64,000 nucleotides of DNA from assembly GCA_910576915.1 (NCBI GenBank), contig CAJTJT010000003.1:1-64000 (forward strand). Reading direction: 5' to 3'. Shown piece after piece: positions 51,180 through 60,637 of this stretch (the first letter of the stretch is position 1; each line of letters opens with the position of its first letter). The notes beneath the pieces were generated by a model. It did not search any database and was not told the origin of the DNA. It saw only the letters and a list, made by a program, of their open reading frames with translations. This stretch comes from an uncultured Elusimicrobiales bacterium (GTDB taxonomy: Bacteria > Elusimicrobiota > Elusimicrobia > Elusimicrobiales > Elusimicrobiaceae). The position numbers were made by a program, and so were the translations under genes.

Positions 51180-51983
51180 TTATCTTGTCATAACAAACGG
51201 CATTTGGTCGCCGGCCATATAGGTGGGCATGCGGCCGTCCCACTTTTCGATGGCTTTCAACTGCGCTTCCACCTGGCGGAGTTTAATCAAATTGTCGGAC
51301 ACTACTTCGCGCTGCAAACGCAACGATTTGGCTTCGGCTTCCGCCTGCAGAATTTTCTGCTCGGCTTCTTTTTTCACTTTTTCCACCAAGTTGGTGGCGC
51401 GTTTGGCTTCCTGCTCAGCGATTTGTTTTTCTTCCACCGCTTTTAAAAACTGGGGAGAAAATTCAAAGTTCGTGATGGCAATGTCGGAAACGATGACCTG
51501 TTTTTCCGCCATTTTGGATTTTAAAATTTCGTCCAATTCTTTGGCCACCTGCACGCGGTTGGAAATCAGGCTGTCGGCCGAGTACTTGGCGATGACGGCT
51601 TTCGTCCATTCTTCCACCATGGGTTTTAACACGGTGGCGGTGTATTCCGGCCCCAGGTTGCGGTAGATGGATTCGATGGTGTCGGGCAAAATGCGGTGGT
51701 TGATGGCCAGCGTTAAGCCGACGGTCTGCAAGTCTTTGGAAAACGCTTCCGTATTAAAAGAATCCTTGCGGATGCGGACGGAGAATTTTTCAATCGAGTC
51801 CACCAGCGGAAGTTTAAAATGCAACCCTTCGCTGTACGCGCCCACAATTTTACCAAAGCGCAGTTTTACGGCTACGTTACCCGCGGATACGGTAAAATAA
51901 GAACCCAGCGCACAGACGGCCACAATCAAAATAACGGCGGGAGCAATAAATTGCTTCCAGTTTACGGGGGTGATGTTTCTCAT
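51180..51983 (-). CDS. Prohibitin/SPFH-domain membrane protein
   Basis: 267 aa. One membrane helix at residues ~12-32, an SPFH domain (VAVKLRFGKIVGAYSEGLHFKLPLVDSIEKF ... VIVSDIAITNFEFS), and a long coiled coil (residues ~185-245). Prohibitin homologues form ring scaffolds in the membrane. GGAG lies upstream of the ATG. Confidence 0.92.
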   Translation of the reverse strand: MRNITPVNWKQFIAPAVILIVAVCALGSYFTVSAGNVAVKLRFGKIVGAYSEGLHFKLPLVDSIEKFSVRIRKDSFNTEAFSKDLQTVGLTLAINHRILPDTIESIYRNLGPEYTATVLKPMVEEWTKAVIAKYSADSLISNRVQVAKELDEILKSKMAEKQVIVSDIAITNFEFSPQFLKAVEEKQIAEQEAKRATNLVEKVKKEAEQKILQAEAEAKSLRLQREVVSDNLIKLRQVEAQLKAIEKWDGRMPTYMAGDQMPFVMTR

Positions 51984-52041
51984 GTAAGCTCCTTAAAAAT
52001 AAACTACGCTTTATTATACTTTTTTGCAGCTCTCCGCGCAC

Positions 52042-52070
52042 AAAAAAGCCGCCCCGGAAGGCGGCTTTAT
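52042..52070 (-). terminator. Terminator of MFS-fructokinase unit
   Basis: AAAGCCGCC/GGCGGCTTT hairpin with TTTTTTG on the minus strand. Confidence 0.85.
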
Positions 52071-52090
52071 AAAACGGACCCAAACACGGC

Positions 52091-53251
52091 TTAGGCGGCC
52101 TGGGCGCGGATATTTTTAATCATCCACAGCAAATACAGCGCCCCGAGGGACATCACCAATACGGCCCCGGTTTGCGAATGGACAGCATCCGCCGTGAGCC
52201 CCATGGCAAGCGGGAAGAGCGTGCCGCCAAACAGGCCCATAATCATCAGGCCGGACACTTCGTTCTTTTTCTGCGGGTTATGCAAAATTGCCTGCGAAAA
52301 AATAATGGGGAATATATTGGAATTACCGAACCCGACAAGCGCCATACACGCATAAAGCGGCCAGGCGCCCTGCAGGAAAACCATCCCCGCCATGGATAAG
52401 GCAATACAGCCCGCGCTGAGCATAAAAAACTTCTTGGCGGAACAGCGCGCCAGCACAAATGCGCCCAGGAAGCAGCCCAGCGTACGGAACAAAAAATACA
52501 CGCTGGAAGCATAGCCGGCCTGGGTTAAATCCGCCCCCGCGCGGTCCATCAAAAGGCGCGGAGCCGTTACGTTTACGCCGACATCCACCCCCACGTGGCA
52601 CACAATACCCAAAAAGCAGAAAAAGATAAAACCGTCCCCCAGCAAGCGGAAACAATCCGCAAACGAAGAGGCCTTGCCCGTCACTTCTTCTTCTTTAATC
52701 TTTTCGCGCGCCAGGAACAAAAACGCCACGGCCGCTTCCGCCAGGAACATTAAATATAAATATTTCCAGCTGCCGAACCGCAGTGCCGCCCATCCGGCGA
52801 GCAGCGGCGCGGAAAAAGACGCAATCGCCTTAATAAACTGCCCGAACGTCATTACGCTGGCGAGTTTTTCTCCCGCCACCACGTTGGAAAGAAGTGGGTT
52901 CAACGATACCTGCATCAGCGTATTGCCAATACCCAAAAGCGCAAACGAGGCCATCATTACGCAAAACGAATAATCGACCAGCGGCAGCGCAAGCGCCACG
53001 GCGGTAACAATTAAGCTGGCCAGCACCGTTTTGCGGCGGCCGATTTTGTTCATCAGCATGCCCGTGGGAACGGAACACACCAAAAACCAAAAGAACACCA
53101 TGGAGGGAAACAAATTGGCGACGGAATCGGACAAATTAAAATCCGCTTTTACATAATGGGTGGCAACACCCACCGCGTCCACAAATCCCATGGCAAAAAA
53201 CGACAACATGATAGGGACTAATACCCAGTATCCATTTTTCTTATCCGGCAT
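52091..53251 (-). CDS. MFS transporter, probable sugar permease
   Basis: 386 aa, 12 predicted helices. MFS loop motif GMLMNKIGRRKTVLAS after helix 2. The general shape resembles the FHS (fucose/glucose) branch. Its partner upstream, 9 bp away, is a fructokinase-like gene, so fructose or a similar hexose is the likely substrate; this is inferred from context. Confidence 0.85.
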   Translation of the reverse strand: MPDKKNGYWVLVPIMLSFFAMGFVDAVGVATHYVKADFNLSDSVANLFPSMVFFWFLVCSVPTGMLMNKIGRRKTVLASLIVTAVALALPLVDYSFCVMMASFALLGIGNTLMQVSLNPLLSNVVAGEKLASVMTFGQFIKAIASFSAPLLAGWAALRFGSWKYLYLMFLAEAAVAFLFLAREKIKEEEVTGKASSFADCFRLLGDGFIFFCFLGIVCHVGVDVGVNVTAPRLLMDRAGADLTQAGYASSVYFLFRTLGCFLGAFVLARCSAKKFFMLSAGCIALSMAGMVFLQGAWPLYACMALVGFGNSNIFPIIFSQAILHNPQKKNEVSGLMIMGLFGGTLFPLAMGLTADAVHSQTGAVLVMSLGALYLLWMIKNIRAQAA

Positions 53252-53260
53252 ACAACCTCC

Positions 53261-54121
53261 TTAAAGGTAAGACGGCCAGGCGCCCGCCCGGGTGCACACA
53301 AACGCGGCCGTTTTGACGGCGGCTTCGTGCGCCTCTTTGAGCGTTTTGCCCATTAACACGGCGCAAACAAACGCGCCGGAAAAAGAATCCCCTGCGCCGA
53401 CGGTGTCTTCCACCGTTACGCGCGGCGTGTTGATACGGGAAATTTCGTCCGGCGTATAAATAACGCTGTATTTATCCCCCGCCGTAAAAATTAAATAGCG
53501 CAAATTGTATTTCTGCAGTAAGGCGCGGCAGACTTCTTCGTCCGAACCCGTTAAGCCAAACAAATCACGCAGGATGACAAGTTCATCATCATTTAATTTA
53601 AATACGTTGGCGAATCCGAGCAATTCTTCGATAAGTTCCTTGGAATAATAAGACTGGCGGAGATTTACGTCAAAAAACCGGAGCGCGCCCTGCGGGGCGG
53701 CCGCCAATAATTTTTTGACCGTTTCCCGCGTGTGCGGATGACGCAAAGACAGCGTGCCGTAACACACCGCGTCCGCACGCGAAACGGCATTTAACGCTTC
53801 GGGCGTAAGGGGCAAATGGTCCCAGGCAACGTCTTCCACAATGGTGTAAGAAGGAATGCCGTCTTTGAGTTCCACCTGTACGCGCCCGGTGGGATACGGC
53901 ACGGTGGAAATAATACCTTGAATGTTGCTACGAGCCAGTTCCTGCAAAATTTCGCGGCCCCAGTCGTCGTCGCCCACGGCGCTGACGGCACATCCGTCCG
54001 CCCCCAGCTGCGTGGCGTGATATACAAAATTAATGGGTGCGCCCCCGGCGCGTTTGCCCGTCGGGAAAACGTCCCATAACAATTCCCCGATTCCTACGAT
54101 AAACGGTTTTTTGTCTGCCAT
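53261..54121 (-). CDS. PfkB-family sugar kinase, fructokinase-like
   Basis: 286 aa. N-terminal GIGELLWDVFPTGKRAGGAPINF and C-terminal DTVGAGDSFSGAFV, the PfkB signatures; Asp in GAGD is the catalytic base. The GELLWD-GGAP form is typical of fructokinases. ATG 54121 has GGAGG 5 nt upstream; the longer frame to 54400 runs through repeats. Pairs with the MFS permease. Confidence 0.9.
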   Translation of the reverse strand: MADKKPFIVGIGELLWDVFPTGKRAGGAPINFVYHATQLGADGCAVSAVGDDDWGREILQELARSNIQGIISTVPYPTGRVQVELKDGIPSYTIVEDVAWDHLPLTPEALNAVSRADAVCYGTLSLRHPHTRETVKKLLAAAPQGALRFFDVNLRQSYYSKELIEELLGFANVFKLNDDELVILRDLFGLTGSDEEVCRALLQKYNLRYLIFTAGDKYSVIYTPDEISRINTPRVTVEDTVGAGDSFSGAFVCAVLMGKTLKEAHEAAVKTAAFVCTRAGAWPSYL

Positions 54122-54369
54122 ACAAACCTCCTGCTTATATTGTAACCTAAATACGGATAAATAACCGGGGAAAATATATTTAGACGCCCGCTGCGTTTGG
54201 GAAGCTGTCGTTAAAAAGCAGAAGCTCCCCGACAGAAAATTTGGGGGATGACACCAAGCAGAATAACAACCCCGATAACTGGATCCTGAAACCCTGCGGG
54301 CCGCACTCTGCGGGAATGACAGCAATAAAAAGGTAGATACTGAGCAGAAACGCCTCAGTATGACTTTAT
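54122..54369. other. Intergenic region with a run of REP-like palindromes
   Basis: No gene seen. Several short palindromic units occur, each ending ATGAC: near 54219-54252 (stem CCCC/GGGG), 54279-54320 (CCTGCGGG region), and 54333-54364. They continue straight into structured repeat copy 3. Confidence 0.55.
54333..54364 (+). repeat. REP-like palindrome, GTAGAT..ATGAC family, copy c
   Basis: GTAGAT, stem ACTGAG, loop CAGAAACGC, stem CTCAGT, ATGAC. Loop and flanks match the copy at 22794; the stem differs on both sides and still pairs. Confidence 0.65.
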
Positions 54370-54867
54370 GTAGTATGCCGTGCAGATTAGAATGACACAA
54401 TAGAAGATTGCCTGATTTGTTAAATTCGCTTTAGATTGTGCGGGCTAGTCGGCCGCATAGGCGTGCCTGAATGGCACGTCAAGGCCGAGGCACGCGCAAG
54501 GAGCCGTGCCAGCCCCTTATCTTGCCCGTGCGCCGCTTTGACTTTGCAGGCGAGGTTTTATTTCTTTTGCGCAGGGCTTGCTATCGCAAGCACAAGCAAA
54601 AAAATAAAACATTAGCCCGAAGGCACAGCGGCCCGCTGGGTTTGGCTTTCCAGCCACCCAGAACGGTGTTATAAAAACTTGACGGTGATTACACCGCCTG
54701 CGTTTTTACGCCTTGTCTGTGTGGCTGGCAAGCACAAACGCACGGAGCATTATAAGGGGTTGGCACGGCTTAGAATTTAGCAAATTGTTGGCTCTAAAAA
54801 GCAACGAAACGCAAAGAATTTTTCTTTGCGTTTCGTGCGTACTGCGAAAGTTAAGTACAGCCGTTAT
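54370..54867 (-). repeat. Structured 3' repeat element, copy 3 (interrupted)
   Basis: Outer stem TTTGTTAAATTC (54416-54427)/GAATTTAGCAAA (54773-54784), stem B TTGTGCG/CGCGCAA (54436-54442/54493-54499), stem C TCGGCC/GGCCGA (54449-54454/54483-54488), the invariant apical hairpin at 54460-54480, and the long CGAAACGCAAAG-type hairpin near 54804-54834. It abuts the stop codon of atpC. A 269-bp palindromic insertion splits it between stem B and the outer stem. Confidence 0.8.
54502..54770. mobile_element. Nested 269-bp palindromic insertion (MITE-like)
   Basis: Bounded by 19-bp inverted repeats with one mismatch: AGCCGTGCCAGCCCCTTAT (54502-54520) and its complement at 54752-54770; pairing continues imperfectly inward (CCGTGCG). 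Internal hairpins include GCTTGC-TATC-GCAAGC, CTGGGT..GGCT-TTCC-AGCC..ACCCAG and CGGTG-ATTA-CACCG. No ORF of note and no obvious target duplication. Copies 1 and 2 lack it, showing that it was inserted. Confidence 0.65.
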
Positions 54868-54869
54868 AA

Positions 54870-55280
54870 TTACATCTGCCGTTTTTTGACTTTCATCCTC
54901 GCTATCGCCTGCTTAATCTCCATCTCCGCAAGTTCAAAGTCGATATCGGCGTCTTTGTTGGACAGTGACGCTTTGGCCGCTTTAATCTTCTGCTTTTCGG
55001 CCTCTTCGTCAATCTCGTCCGCCAGCGACGCGCTTTCGGCAAACACGTTTACCACATCGTTGAGCACTTCCACAAAGCCCCCCAGCGCGGCAAACGCTTC
55101 TTCTTTCCCGTCCTTTTTATAACGCAGGGAACCCATCCCCAGCTGCACAATCGTTTTGACGTGCCCGGGCAAAATACCCATCTCCCCCAGCAGGGCGGGC
55201 AGAACCACCATGTCCACTTGCAGGTCCGAGATAAGCTGTTTTTCCGGCGTAATTAAGTTAAGGGTCAGTTTTTTGGGCAT
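54870..55280 (-). CDS. atpC: ATP synthase epsilon subunit
   Basis: 136 aa. N-terminal beta-sandwich (LITPEKQLISDLQVDMVVLPALLGEMGILPGH) and C-terminal helical hairpin. Last gene of the atp operon, directly followed by structured repeat copy 3. Confidence 0.95.
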   Translation of the reverse strand: MPKKLTLNLITPEKQLISDLQVDMVVLPALLGEMGILPGHVKTIVQLGMGSLRYKKDGKEEAFAALGGFVEVLNDVVNVFAESASLADEIDEEAEKQKIKAAKASLSNKDADIDFELAEMEIKQAIARMKVKKRQM

Positions 55281-55283
55281 AGC

Positions 55284-56702
55284 TTACTCTTTATCTTTTA
55301 CCTGTTCGTATTTGGCAAGCACGTCTTCAATGCCGCCGCACATGTAGAAGCAGGATTCCGGGATATGGTCGTACTCGCCGTTTACGATGCCCTTAAAGGC
55401 TTTAATCGTATCGGCCAGTTTGACGTATTTGCCCGGATAACCGGTAAACTGTTCCGCCACCGAGAACGGCTGCGACAGGAATTTTTGGATTCTTCTGGCG
55501 CGGGCCACGGTCTTTTTGTCTTCGTCGGACAGTTCGTCCATACCCAAAATGGCGATGATGTCCTGCAAATCTTTGTATTTCTGCAGTACTTTGCGCACGC
55601 TTTGGGAAACGTCGTAATGTTCCTGGCCGATGATGCGCGGGTCCAAAATGCGGGACGTGGAATCAAGCGGGTCCACGGCCGGGTAAATACCCAAGCTGGC
55701 GATTTGGCGCGAAAGCACGGACGTGGAATCCAAGTGCGTAAACGTGGCGGCCACGCCAGGGTCGGTCAAGTCATCGGCGGGCACGTATACGGCCTGAATA
55801 GACGTAATAGCGCCTTTTTTGGTGGACGTAATACGTTCCTGCAGGTTGCCGATTTCGGTGTTCAAGGTCGGCTGGTAACCTACGGCCGAAGGCATACGCC
55901 CCAAGAGGGCGGACACTTCGGAGTTGGCCAGCACGAAGCGGAAAATGTTATCCAAGAACAGCAGGGTATCCTGCCCTTTTACGTCGCGGAAGTATTCTGC
56001 CTGCGTAAGAGCAGTCAGAGCCACTTTGGCACGCGCGCCTGGCGGTTCGTTCATCTGCCCGTAAACCAACACCGTTTTGTCGAGTACGGAGCTGCCGTCG
56101 GACAGTTTGGATTCGCTCATTTCCAGCATCAAATCGTTGCCTTCGCGGCTTCTTTCCCCTACACCGCCGAAGACGGAGCTGCCGTGGTGTTCGCGCGCCA
56201 CGTTGTTGATGAGTTCCATAATAAGCACGGTCTTACCTACGCCCGCGCCGCCGAACAGACCCACTTTACCGCCTTTCATATACGGGGCGATAAGGTCGAT
56301 TACTTTAATACCCGTTTCAAAAATTTCCGGGGTGGGATTCTGGTCTTCCAAAGAGGGCGGATCGCGGTGAATGGGCATGTGCATGGCGGCGGGAATATCG
56401 CCTTTATGGTCCTGCGGTTTGCCCAGCACGTTCATCAGGCGGCCGAGGCAAGCTTCCCCCACGGGCACCTGCAAAGGAGCCCCGGTATCCACGGCTTTGG
56501 CGCCGCGCTGAAGGCCGTCCGTGCTTTCCAAAGACACGCAGCGCACGATGCCGTCGCCCATTTGCTGGGCCACTTCGGCTACGATCTTAGCGCCGCCTTC
56601 CATTTCGATTTCGACGGCGTTTTCAATGGCGGGGAGATGTTGCTGTTCGAACTGCACGTCCACCGCCGCGCCGATAACTTGAATTACTTTTCCAGTCTTC
56701 AT
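55284..56702 (-). CDS. atpD: ATP synthase beta subunit
   Basis: 472 aa. Walker A GGAGVGKT, catalytic Glu region GGVGERSREGNDL, and ALLGRMPSAVGYQPTL. Catalytic subunit of F1. Follows atpG by 15 bp; atpC follows by 3 bp. Confidence 0.98.
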   Translation of the reverse strand: MKTGKVIQVIGAAVDVQFEQQHLPAIENAVEIEMEGGAKIVAEVAQQMGDGIVRCVSLESTDGLQRGAKAVDTGAPLQVPVGEACLGRLMNVLGKPQDHKGDIPAAMHMPIHRDPPSLEDQNPTPEIFETGIKVIDLIAPYMKGGKVGLFGGAGVGKTVLIMELINNVAREHHGSSVFGGVGERSREGNDLMLEMSESKLSDGSSVLDKTVLVYGQMNEPPGARAKVALTALTQAEYFRDVKGQDTLLFLDNIFRFVLANSEVSALLGRMPSAVGYQPTLNTEIGNLQERITSTKKGAITSIQAVYVPADDLTDPGVAATFTHLDSTSVLSRQIASLGIYPAVDPLDSTSRILDPRIIGQEHYDVSQSVRKVLQKYKDLQDIIAILGMDELSDEDKKTVARARRIQKFLSQPFSVAEQFTGYPGKYVKLADTIKAFKGIVNGEYDHIPESCFYMCGGIEDVLAKYEQVKDKE

Positions 56703-56717
56703 AATTTTCCTGTATTG

Positions 56718-57620
56718 TTAACCGTTAAGGGCGTTGGCCCCGTTGACGATATCCAAAATTTCGTTGGTAATGCCCGCCTGACGTACTTTGTTTAATTTTA
56801 CACCCAAAGCGTTCACGAGCTCCCCGGCGTTCTTACTGGCAGCGTCCATAGCGTTCATGGTAGCGGCCAGGTTGGCGGCCTGGGATTCCAGCAAAATGCG
56901 GTACATGTTGGCTTTGAACAAACGCGGAACCAAAATATCGAAGATTTCTTTGATTCCCGGTTCAAACACAAAATCGCTTTCTTCACGTTCTTTTTTGATG
57001 TGTTCAAAATCAAACGGTAAAAGTTTTTGTTCCACCAAGTTTTGGCTGGCAAGCGACTTAAAATCGTTGTAAATAAGCGTTACCGAGCCGAGTTTGTCTT
57101 TCAAAAACGCTTTCATTACCGCTTCGCCCAACAGTTCCGCATGCGCATACGACACTTTGGGGAAAATCCCCACGCTTTCGTACGCGATATGCAGGTTGGG
57201 CATTTTCAAACGGGCGAAGAAATCTCTGCCCTTTTTACCGACGGCAAACAGCGTAATTTGTTTATCTTTATGGTCCCGCAAAAATTGCAGCGCCGCACGC
57301 AAAATAACGGCATTGAACGAACCCGCCAAGCCTTTATCCCCCGTGATAAGGAGGAGCCCGATTTTGGACGGATCGCCGGTGCGGTTGACAAACACGCGGC
57401 CGGCGAGGTTTTCGCCTTCTTCGGGCTGGGGCATGGAAAGAATGTCTTGCTTCAAATCGTCCACCATTTCCAGCATTTTTTTGGCGAACGGGCGGGCGGC
57501 GGTCATCGCGTCCTGCGCTTTGCGGATGCGGGCGTTGGAGATCATCTTCATCGTCTGCATAATCTGCTGCGTGGATTTGATGGCTTTAATGTTTTGCCGT
57601 ATGTCCCTAAGCGATTCCAT
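56718..57620 (-). CDS. atpG: ATP synthase gamma subunit
   Basis: 300 aa. N-terminal helix SLRDIRQNIKAIKSTQQIMQTMKMIS and C-terminal helix LNKVRQAGITNEILDIVNGA form the rotary shaft. It lies 7 bp after the epimerase-like gene rather than after atpA, as usual. Confidence 0.96.
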   Translation of the reverse strand: MESLRDIRQNIKAIKSTQQIMQTMKMISNARIRKAQDAMTAARPFAKKMLEMVDDLKQDILSMPQPEEGENLAGRVFVNRTGDPSKIGLLLITGDKGLAGSFNAVILRAALQFLRDHKDKQITLFAVGKKGRDFFARLKMPNLHIAYESVGIFPKVSYAHAELLGEAVMKAFLKDKLGSVTLIYNDFKSLASQNLVEQKLLPFDFEHIKKEREESDFVFEPGIKEIFDILVPRLFKANMYRILLESQAANLAATMNAMDAASKNAGELVNALGVKLNKVRQAGITNEILDIVNGANALNG

Positions 57621-57627
57621 GGTTCAC

Positions 57628-58563
57628 CTATTTGTTGCGCGCTTCCAAGATGGACACGTAGTCGGCGATGCCGGCTTCCAGCGAATAGTCCGGCTCGAAG
57701 CCGAGTTTTTCTTTGGAAAGCGTCATATCCGCCTGCGTTTTAAGCTGGAAGAACGGATACGGATTGTCGATGTATTCGGGTTCCAGGTTCGTGCCGAGTT
57801 CTTTGTTCAGGCAATTGATAATGGCGTTATAGTCGCGCGGGATACCCGTGGCGGCGTTATAGACGCCCGTTTCTTTGCCGTTGTTCAAGGCGCAGAGGTT
57901 GATTTTGACGATATCTTTGACGTACACAAAATCGCGCTGCTGTTCGCCGAATTTAAATACGCGCGGGCGTTTACCTTCTTTCATCTGGTTGTAAAGCTGG
58001 TAGACCATGCTGGCCATTTTGCCTTTGTAGTATTCGCCGGGGCCGTACACGTTGAAATAGCGCAAGCCGATAATCGTCATATCATGGTTATCTTCGGCAA
58101 ACTGGCGGGCGACGTTGTCCATAATCACCTTGGAAAAACCGTATACGTTTTCCGGGTGGGTAGGCTGCGTTTCCACATTGGGCACCGGGCCGTTGCCGTA
58201 CGTGGCGGCGGAAGAAGCATAGATTACTTTTTTAATGTCGTTTTCGGCCGCAAAGGCAAGCAGGTTTTTAAACGCTTCCACGTTTTGTTCCATCATGGCT
58301 TTTTGGTCCATAACCGTGGTGTCGGTGATGGCGGCTTCGTGGAAAATGGCGTCGAAATACATATCGTGCGGCATGTATTCAAACAGGTCCGCGGTGATAA
58401 CGTCGCCTTTAAAACCGATTAAGTTTTTGAAGTTGCCGTTTTTGGAAAAATCGTCCAACACGGTGACTTCATGGCCTTGCGCTTCCAGGGTTTTGGCAAT
58501 GTTGCTGCCGATAAACCCGGCGCCGCCGGTAACTAAATATTTTTTCTTCGTTTTAGCGTCCAT
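57628..58563 (-). CDS. ADP-heptose epimerase-like SDR enzyme inside the atp operon
   Basis: 311 aa extended SDR. N-terminal TGGAGFIGSNIAKTL, Tyr-x-x-x-Lys in YGFSKVIMDN, Ser in ASSAATYG, and RYFNVYGPGEYYKGKMASMVYQLYNQ, which matches the ADP-L-glycero-D-manno-heptose 6-epimerase (HldD/RfaD) pattern. That enzyme makes LPS inner-core heptose. It sits between atpA (9 bp) and atpG (7 bp) on the same strand, where no such gene is expected. Confidence 0.88.
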   Translation of the reverse strand: MDAKTKKKYLVTGGAGFIGSNIAKTLEAQGHEVTVLDDFSKNGNFKNLIGFKGDVITADLFEYMPHDMYFDAIFHEAAITDTTVMDQKAMMEQNVEAFKNLLAFAAENDIKKVIYASSAATYGNGPVPNVETQPTHPENVYGFSKVIMDNVARQFAEDNHDMTIIGLRYFNVYGPGEYYKGKMASMVYQLYNQMKEGKRPRVFKFGEQQRDFVYVKDIVKINLCALNNGKETGVYNAATGIPRDYNAIINCLNKELGTNLEPEYIDNPYPFFQLKTQADMTLSKEKLGFEPDYSLEAGIADYVSILEARNK

Positions 58564-58572
58564 TTAAAACTC

Positions 58573-60099
58573 CTATTTGCCGGCTTTAAAAACCGATTTA
58601 AAAGCGTCCAGCAGAGCCACCACTTTTTCTTCCAGCTCTTTGGTAAGTTCGTTGGAAGTGTTCAGTTCGTCCAATACGTCCGCACGTTCGGCGCGGGCAT
58701 AGGCCAAAAGCTGTTTTTCGTAAGCGAGCACGTCCGTCACTTCAATTCCGTCCAAATAGCCGTGCACGCCCGCATAAAGCACCAGTACTTCTTCGCCTAC
58801 TTTAAGCGGAGAGTATTGGTCCTGTTTTAAGAGTTCCGTCATGCGTTTGCCGCGCGCGATTTGGCGCTGGGATTCTTTGTCGAGTTCGGAACCGAACTGG
58901 GCAAAACCCGCCAGTTCCTGATACTGGGACAAATCGATACGCAGCGTACCGGCCACTTTGCGCATGGATTTGCGCTGGGCCGAACCGCCTACGCGGGACA
59001 CGGACAAACCAACGTTAATGGCCGGTTTGATACCGCTCAAAAACAGGCTGCTTTCCAAATAAATCTGTCCGTCCGTAATGGAAATTACGTTCGTAGGAAT
59101 ATAAGCGGACACGTCGTTGGCCTGCGTTTCGATAATCGGAAGCGCGGTCAGCGAACCGCCGCCGTTTTCTTTGGAAAGTTTGCACGCGCGTTCCAAAAGT
59201 CTGGAGTGCAAGTAGAACACGTCGCCGGGATAGGCTTCGCGGCCTGGCGGACGGCGGAGGAGCAGCGACATCTGGCGGTACGCCTGGGCGTGTTTGGACA
59301 AATCATCGTACACAATCAGTACGTCTTTGCCCTGCCACATAAAGTATTCGCCAATGGCGCAGCCCGCGTAAGGGGCGATGTACAAAAGGGAGGCCGGGTC
59401 GGACGCGGTGGCCGATACCACTACGGTGTAATCCATGGCGCCGAAGTCCGTCAGCGTTTTGACGACTTGCGCCACCGTGCTCTGCTTTTGGCCTACGGCC
59501 ACGTAAATGCAGATGCAGCGTTCCGATTCGGGAATGTTCTTTTGGTTGATAATGGCGTCCACCGCGATGGCGGTTTTACCCGTCTGGCGGTCGCCGATGA
59601 TCAGTTCGCGCTGGCCTTTGCCGATCGGCACCATGGCGTCGATGGCTTTGATACCGGTCTGCAGCGGCTGTTTAACGGGCTGGCGGTCGATAATGCCGGG
59701 GGCGACGATGTCCAAAGGCATGTTTTTATCGGTCTTGATTTCGCCTTTTCCGTCGAGGGCGTTACCCAGCGGATCCACCACGCGGCCAATCATGTCCGCG
59801 CCGACGGGGATGCTGATAACTTCCCCGGTGCGTTTAACGGTGCCACCTTCGTGCACCAAATGGTCCGCGCCCATGAGTACGCAGCCTACGTTGTCGTACT
59901 CCAGGTTCATCGCCATGCCTTTGACTCCGTTTCCGAAGTCCACCAGCTCCGAGGCTTTTACATTGGAGAGCCCGTGCACGCGGGCAATCCCGTCGCCCAC
60001 CTGGATGACGGTACCCACTTCGCTGATGTCGGCTTGAGCGTCAAAACGTTCTATTTTTTCTTTAATGATATTGGTTATTTCTTCAGGTCTGATTGCCAT
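58573..60099 (-). CDS. atpA: ATP synthase alpha subunit
   Basis: 508 aa. Walker A GDRQTGKT, LRRPPGREAYPGDVFYLHSRLLER, and the arginine-finger region GLSVSRVGGSAQ. Non-catalytic nucleotide-binding F1 subunit. Confidence 0.98.
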   Translation of the reverse strand: MAIRPEEITNIIKEKIERFDAQADISEVGTVIQVGDGIARVHGLSNVKASELVDFGNGVKGMAMNLEYDNVGCVLMGADHLVHEGGTVKRTGEVISIPVGADMIGRVVDPLGNALDGKGEIKTDKNMPLDIVAPGIIDRQPVKQPLQTGIKAIDAMVPIGKGQRELIIGDRQTGKTAIAVDAIINQKNIPESERCICIYVAVGQKQSTVAQVVKTLTDFGAMDYTVVVSATASDPASLLYIAPYAGCAIGEYFMWQGKDVLIVYDDLSKHAQAYRQMSLLLRRPPGREAYPGDVFYLHSRLLERACKLSKENGGGSLTALPIIETQANDVSAYIPTNVISITDGQIYLESSLFLSGIKPAINVGLSVSRVGGSAQRKSMRKVAGTLRIDLSQYQELAGFAQFGSELDKESQRQIARGKRMTELLKQDQYSPLKVGEEVLVLYAGVHGYLDGIEVTDVLAYEKQLLAYARAERADVLDELNTSNELTKELEEKVVALLDAFKSVFKAGK

Positions 60100-60109
60100 A
60101 TAGTTACCG

Positions 60110-60637
60110 TTATTTAGTCAATTCTTCCCGCAATTTGGCAAGTTGCCCCTGCAGGCTTCCGTCCACCAGTTCTCCCCGGCACCAGATTTTGAGTCCCCCC
60201 AACAGGTTCGGGTCGGTGTGAAAAGACGCCTCGGCCTTGCCGCCGTAACGCGCGGACAGGGCTTCTTCGGTCTTCTTTTTTTGCTCGGCGGACAGTTCCC
60301 GCGCGGAATATACTTCCGCCCGGATGATATTTAACCGTCCGTTCAAAAGTTCTTCCACCTGCCGCGTAATGGCAGGCAGCAGGGAGTAGCGCTTGGCGTC
60401 GAGCAACAGTTCGATAAAAGCGGCCGTTTGCGGCGCAGTTTTCAACGCATCGCGGACGGCTTCTTTCTTTTGGAGCAGGCTGACACGCGGGCTGGTCATG
60501 TATTCGCCCGCCGAAGCAAGCGCCTGTTCGGCCGCGCGCAAATCGGCCGCCCGGAGTGCGGCTTCTTCATTGGTGACGCTTAGGCCGTCGTAAGCGGCGG
60601 CATAACGCTGCAACGCGATTCTGTCTGAACTGTTCAT
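60110..60637 (-). CDS. atpH: ATP synthase delta subunit
   Basis: 175 aa. Six-helix N-terminal domain (RIALQRYAAAYDGLSV) and a C-terminal GGLKIWCRGELVDGSLQGQLAKL tail, the OSCP/delta signature region. Overlaps atpF by 1 bp. Confidence 0.94.
   Translation of the reverse strand: MNSSDRIALQRYAAAYDGLSVTNEEAALRAADLRAAEQALASAGEYMTSPRVSLLQKKEAVRDALKTAPQTAAFIELLLDAKRYSLLPAITRQVEELLNGRLNIIRAEVYSARELSAEQKKKTEEALSARYGGKAEASFHTDPNLLGGLKIWCRGELVDGSLQGQLAKLREELTK

Noticed and set aside
55365..56795. 476-aa plus-strand frame opposite atpD, and a 418-aa frame opposite atpA (58861-60117)
   Set aside because: They are antisense shadows of highly conserved genes, rich in His, Arg and Phe as expected from complementing GC-biased codons, with no start signals.
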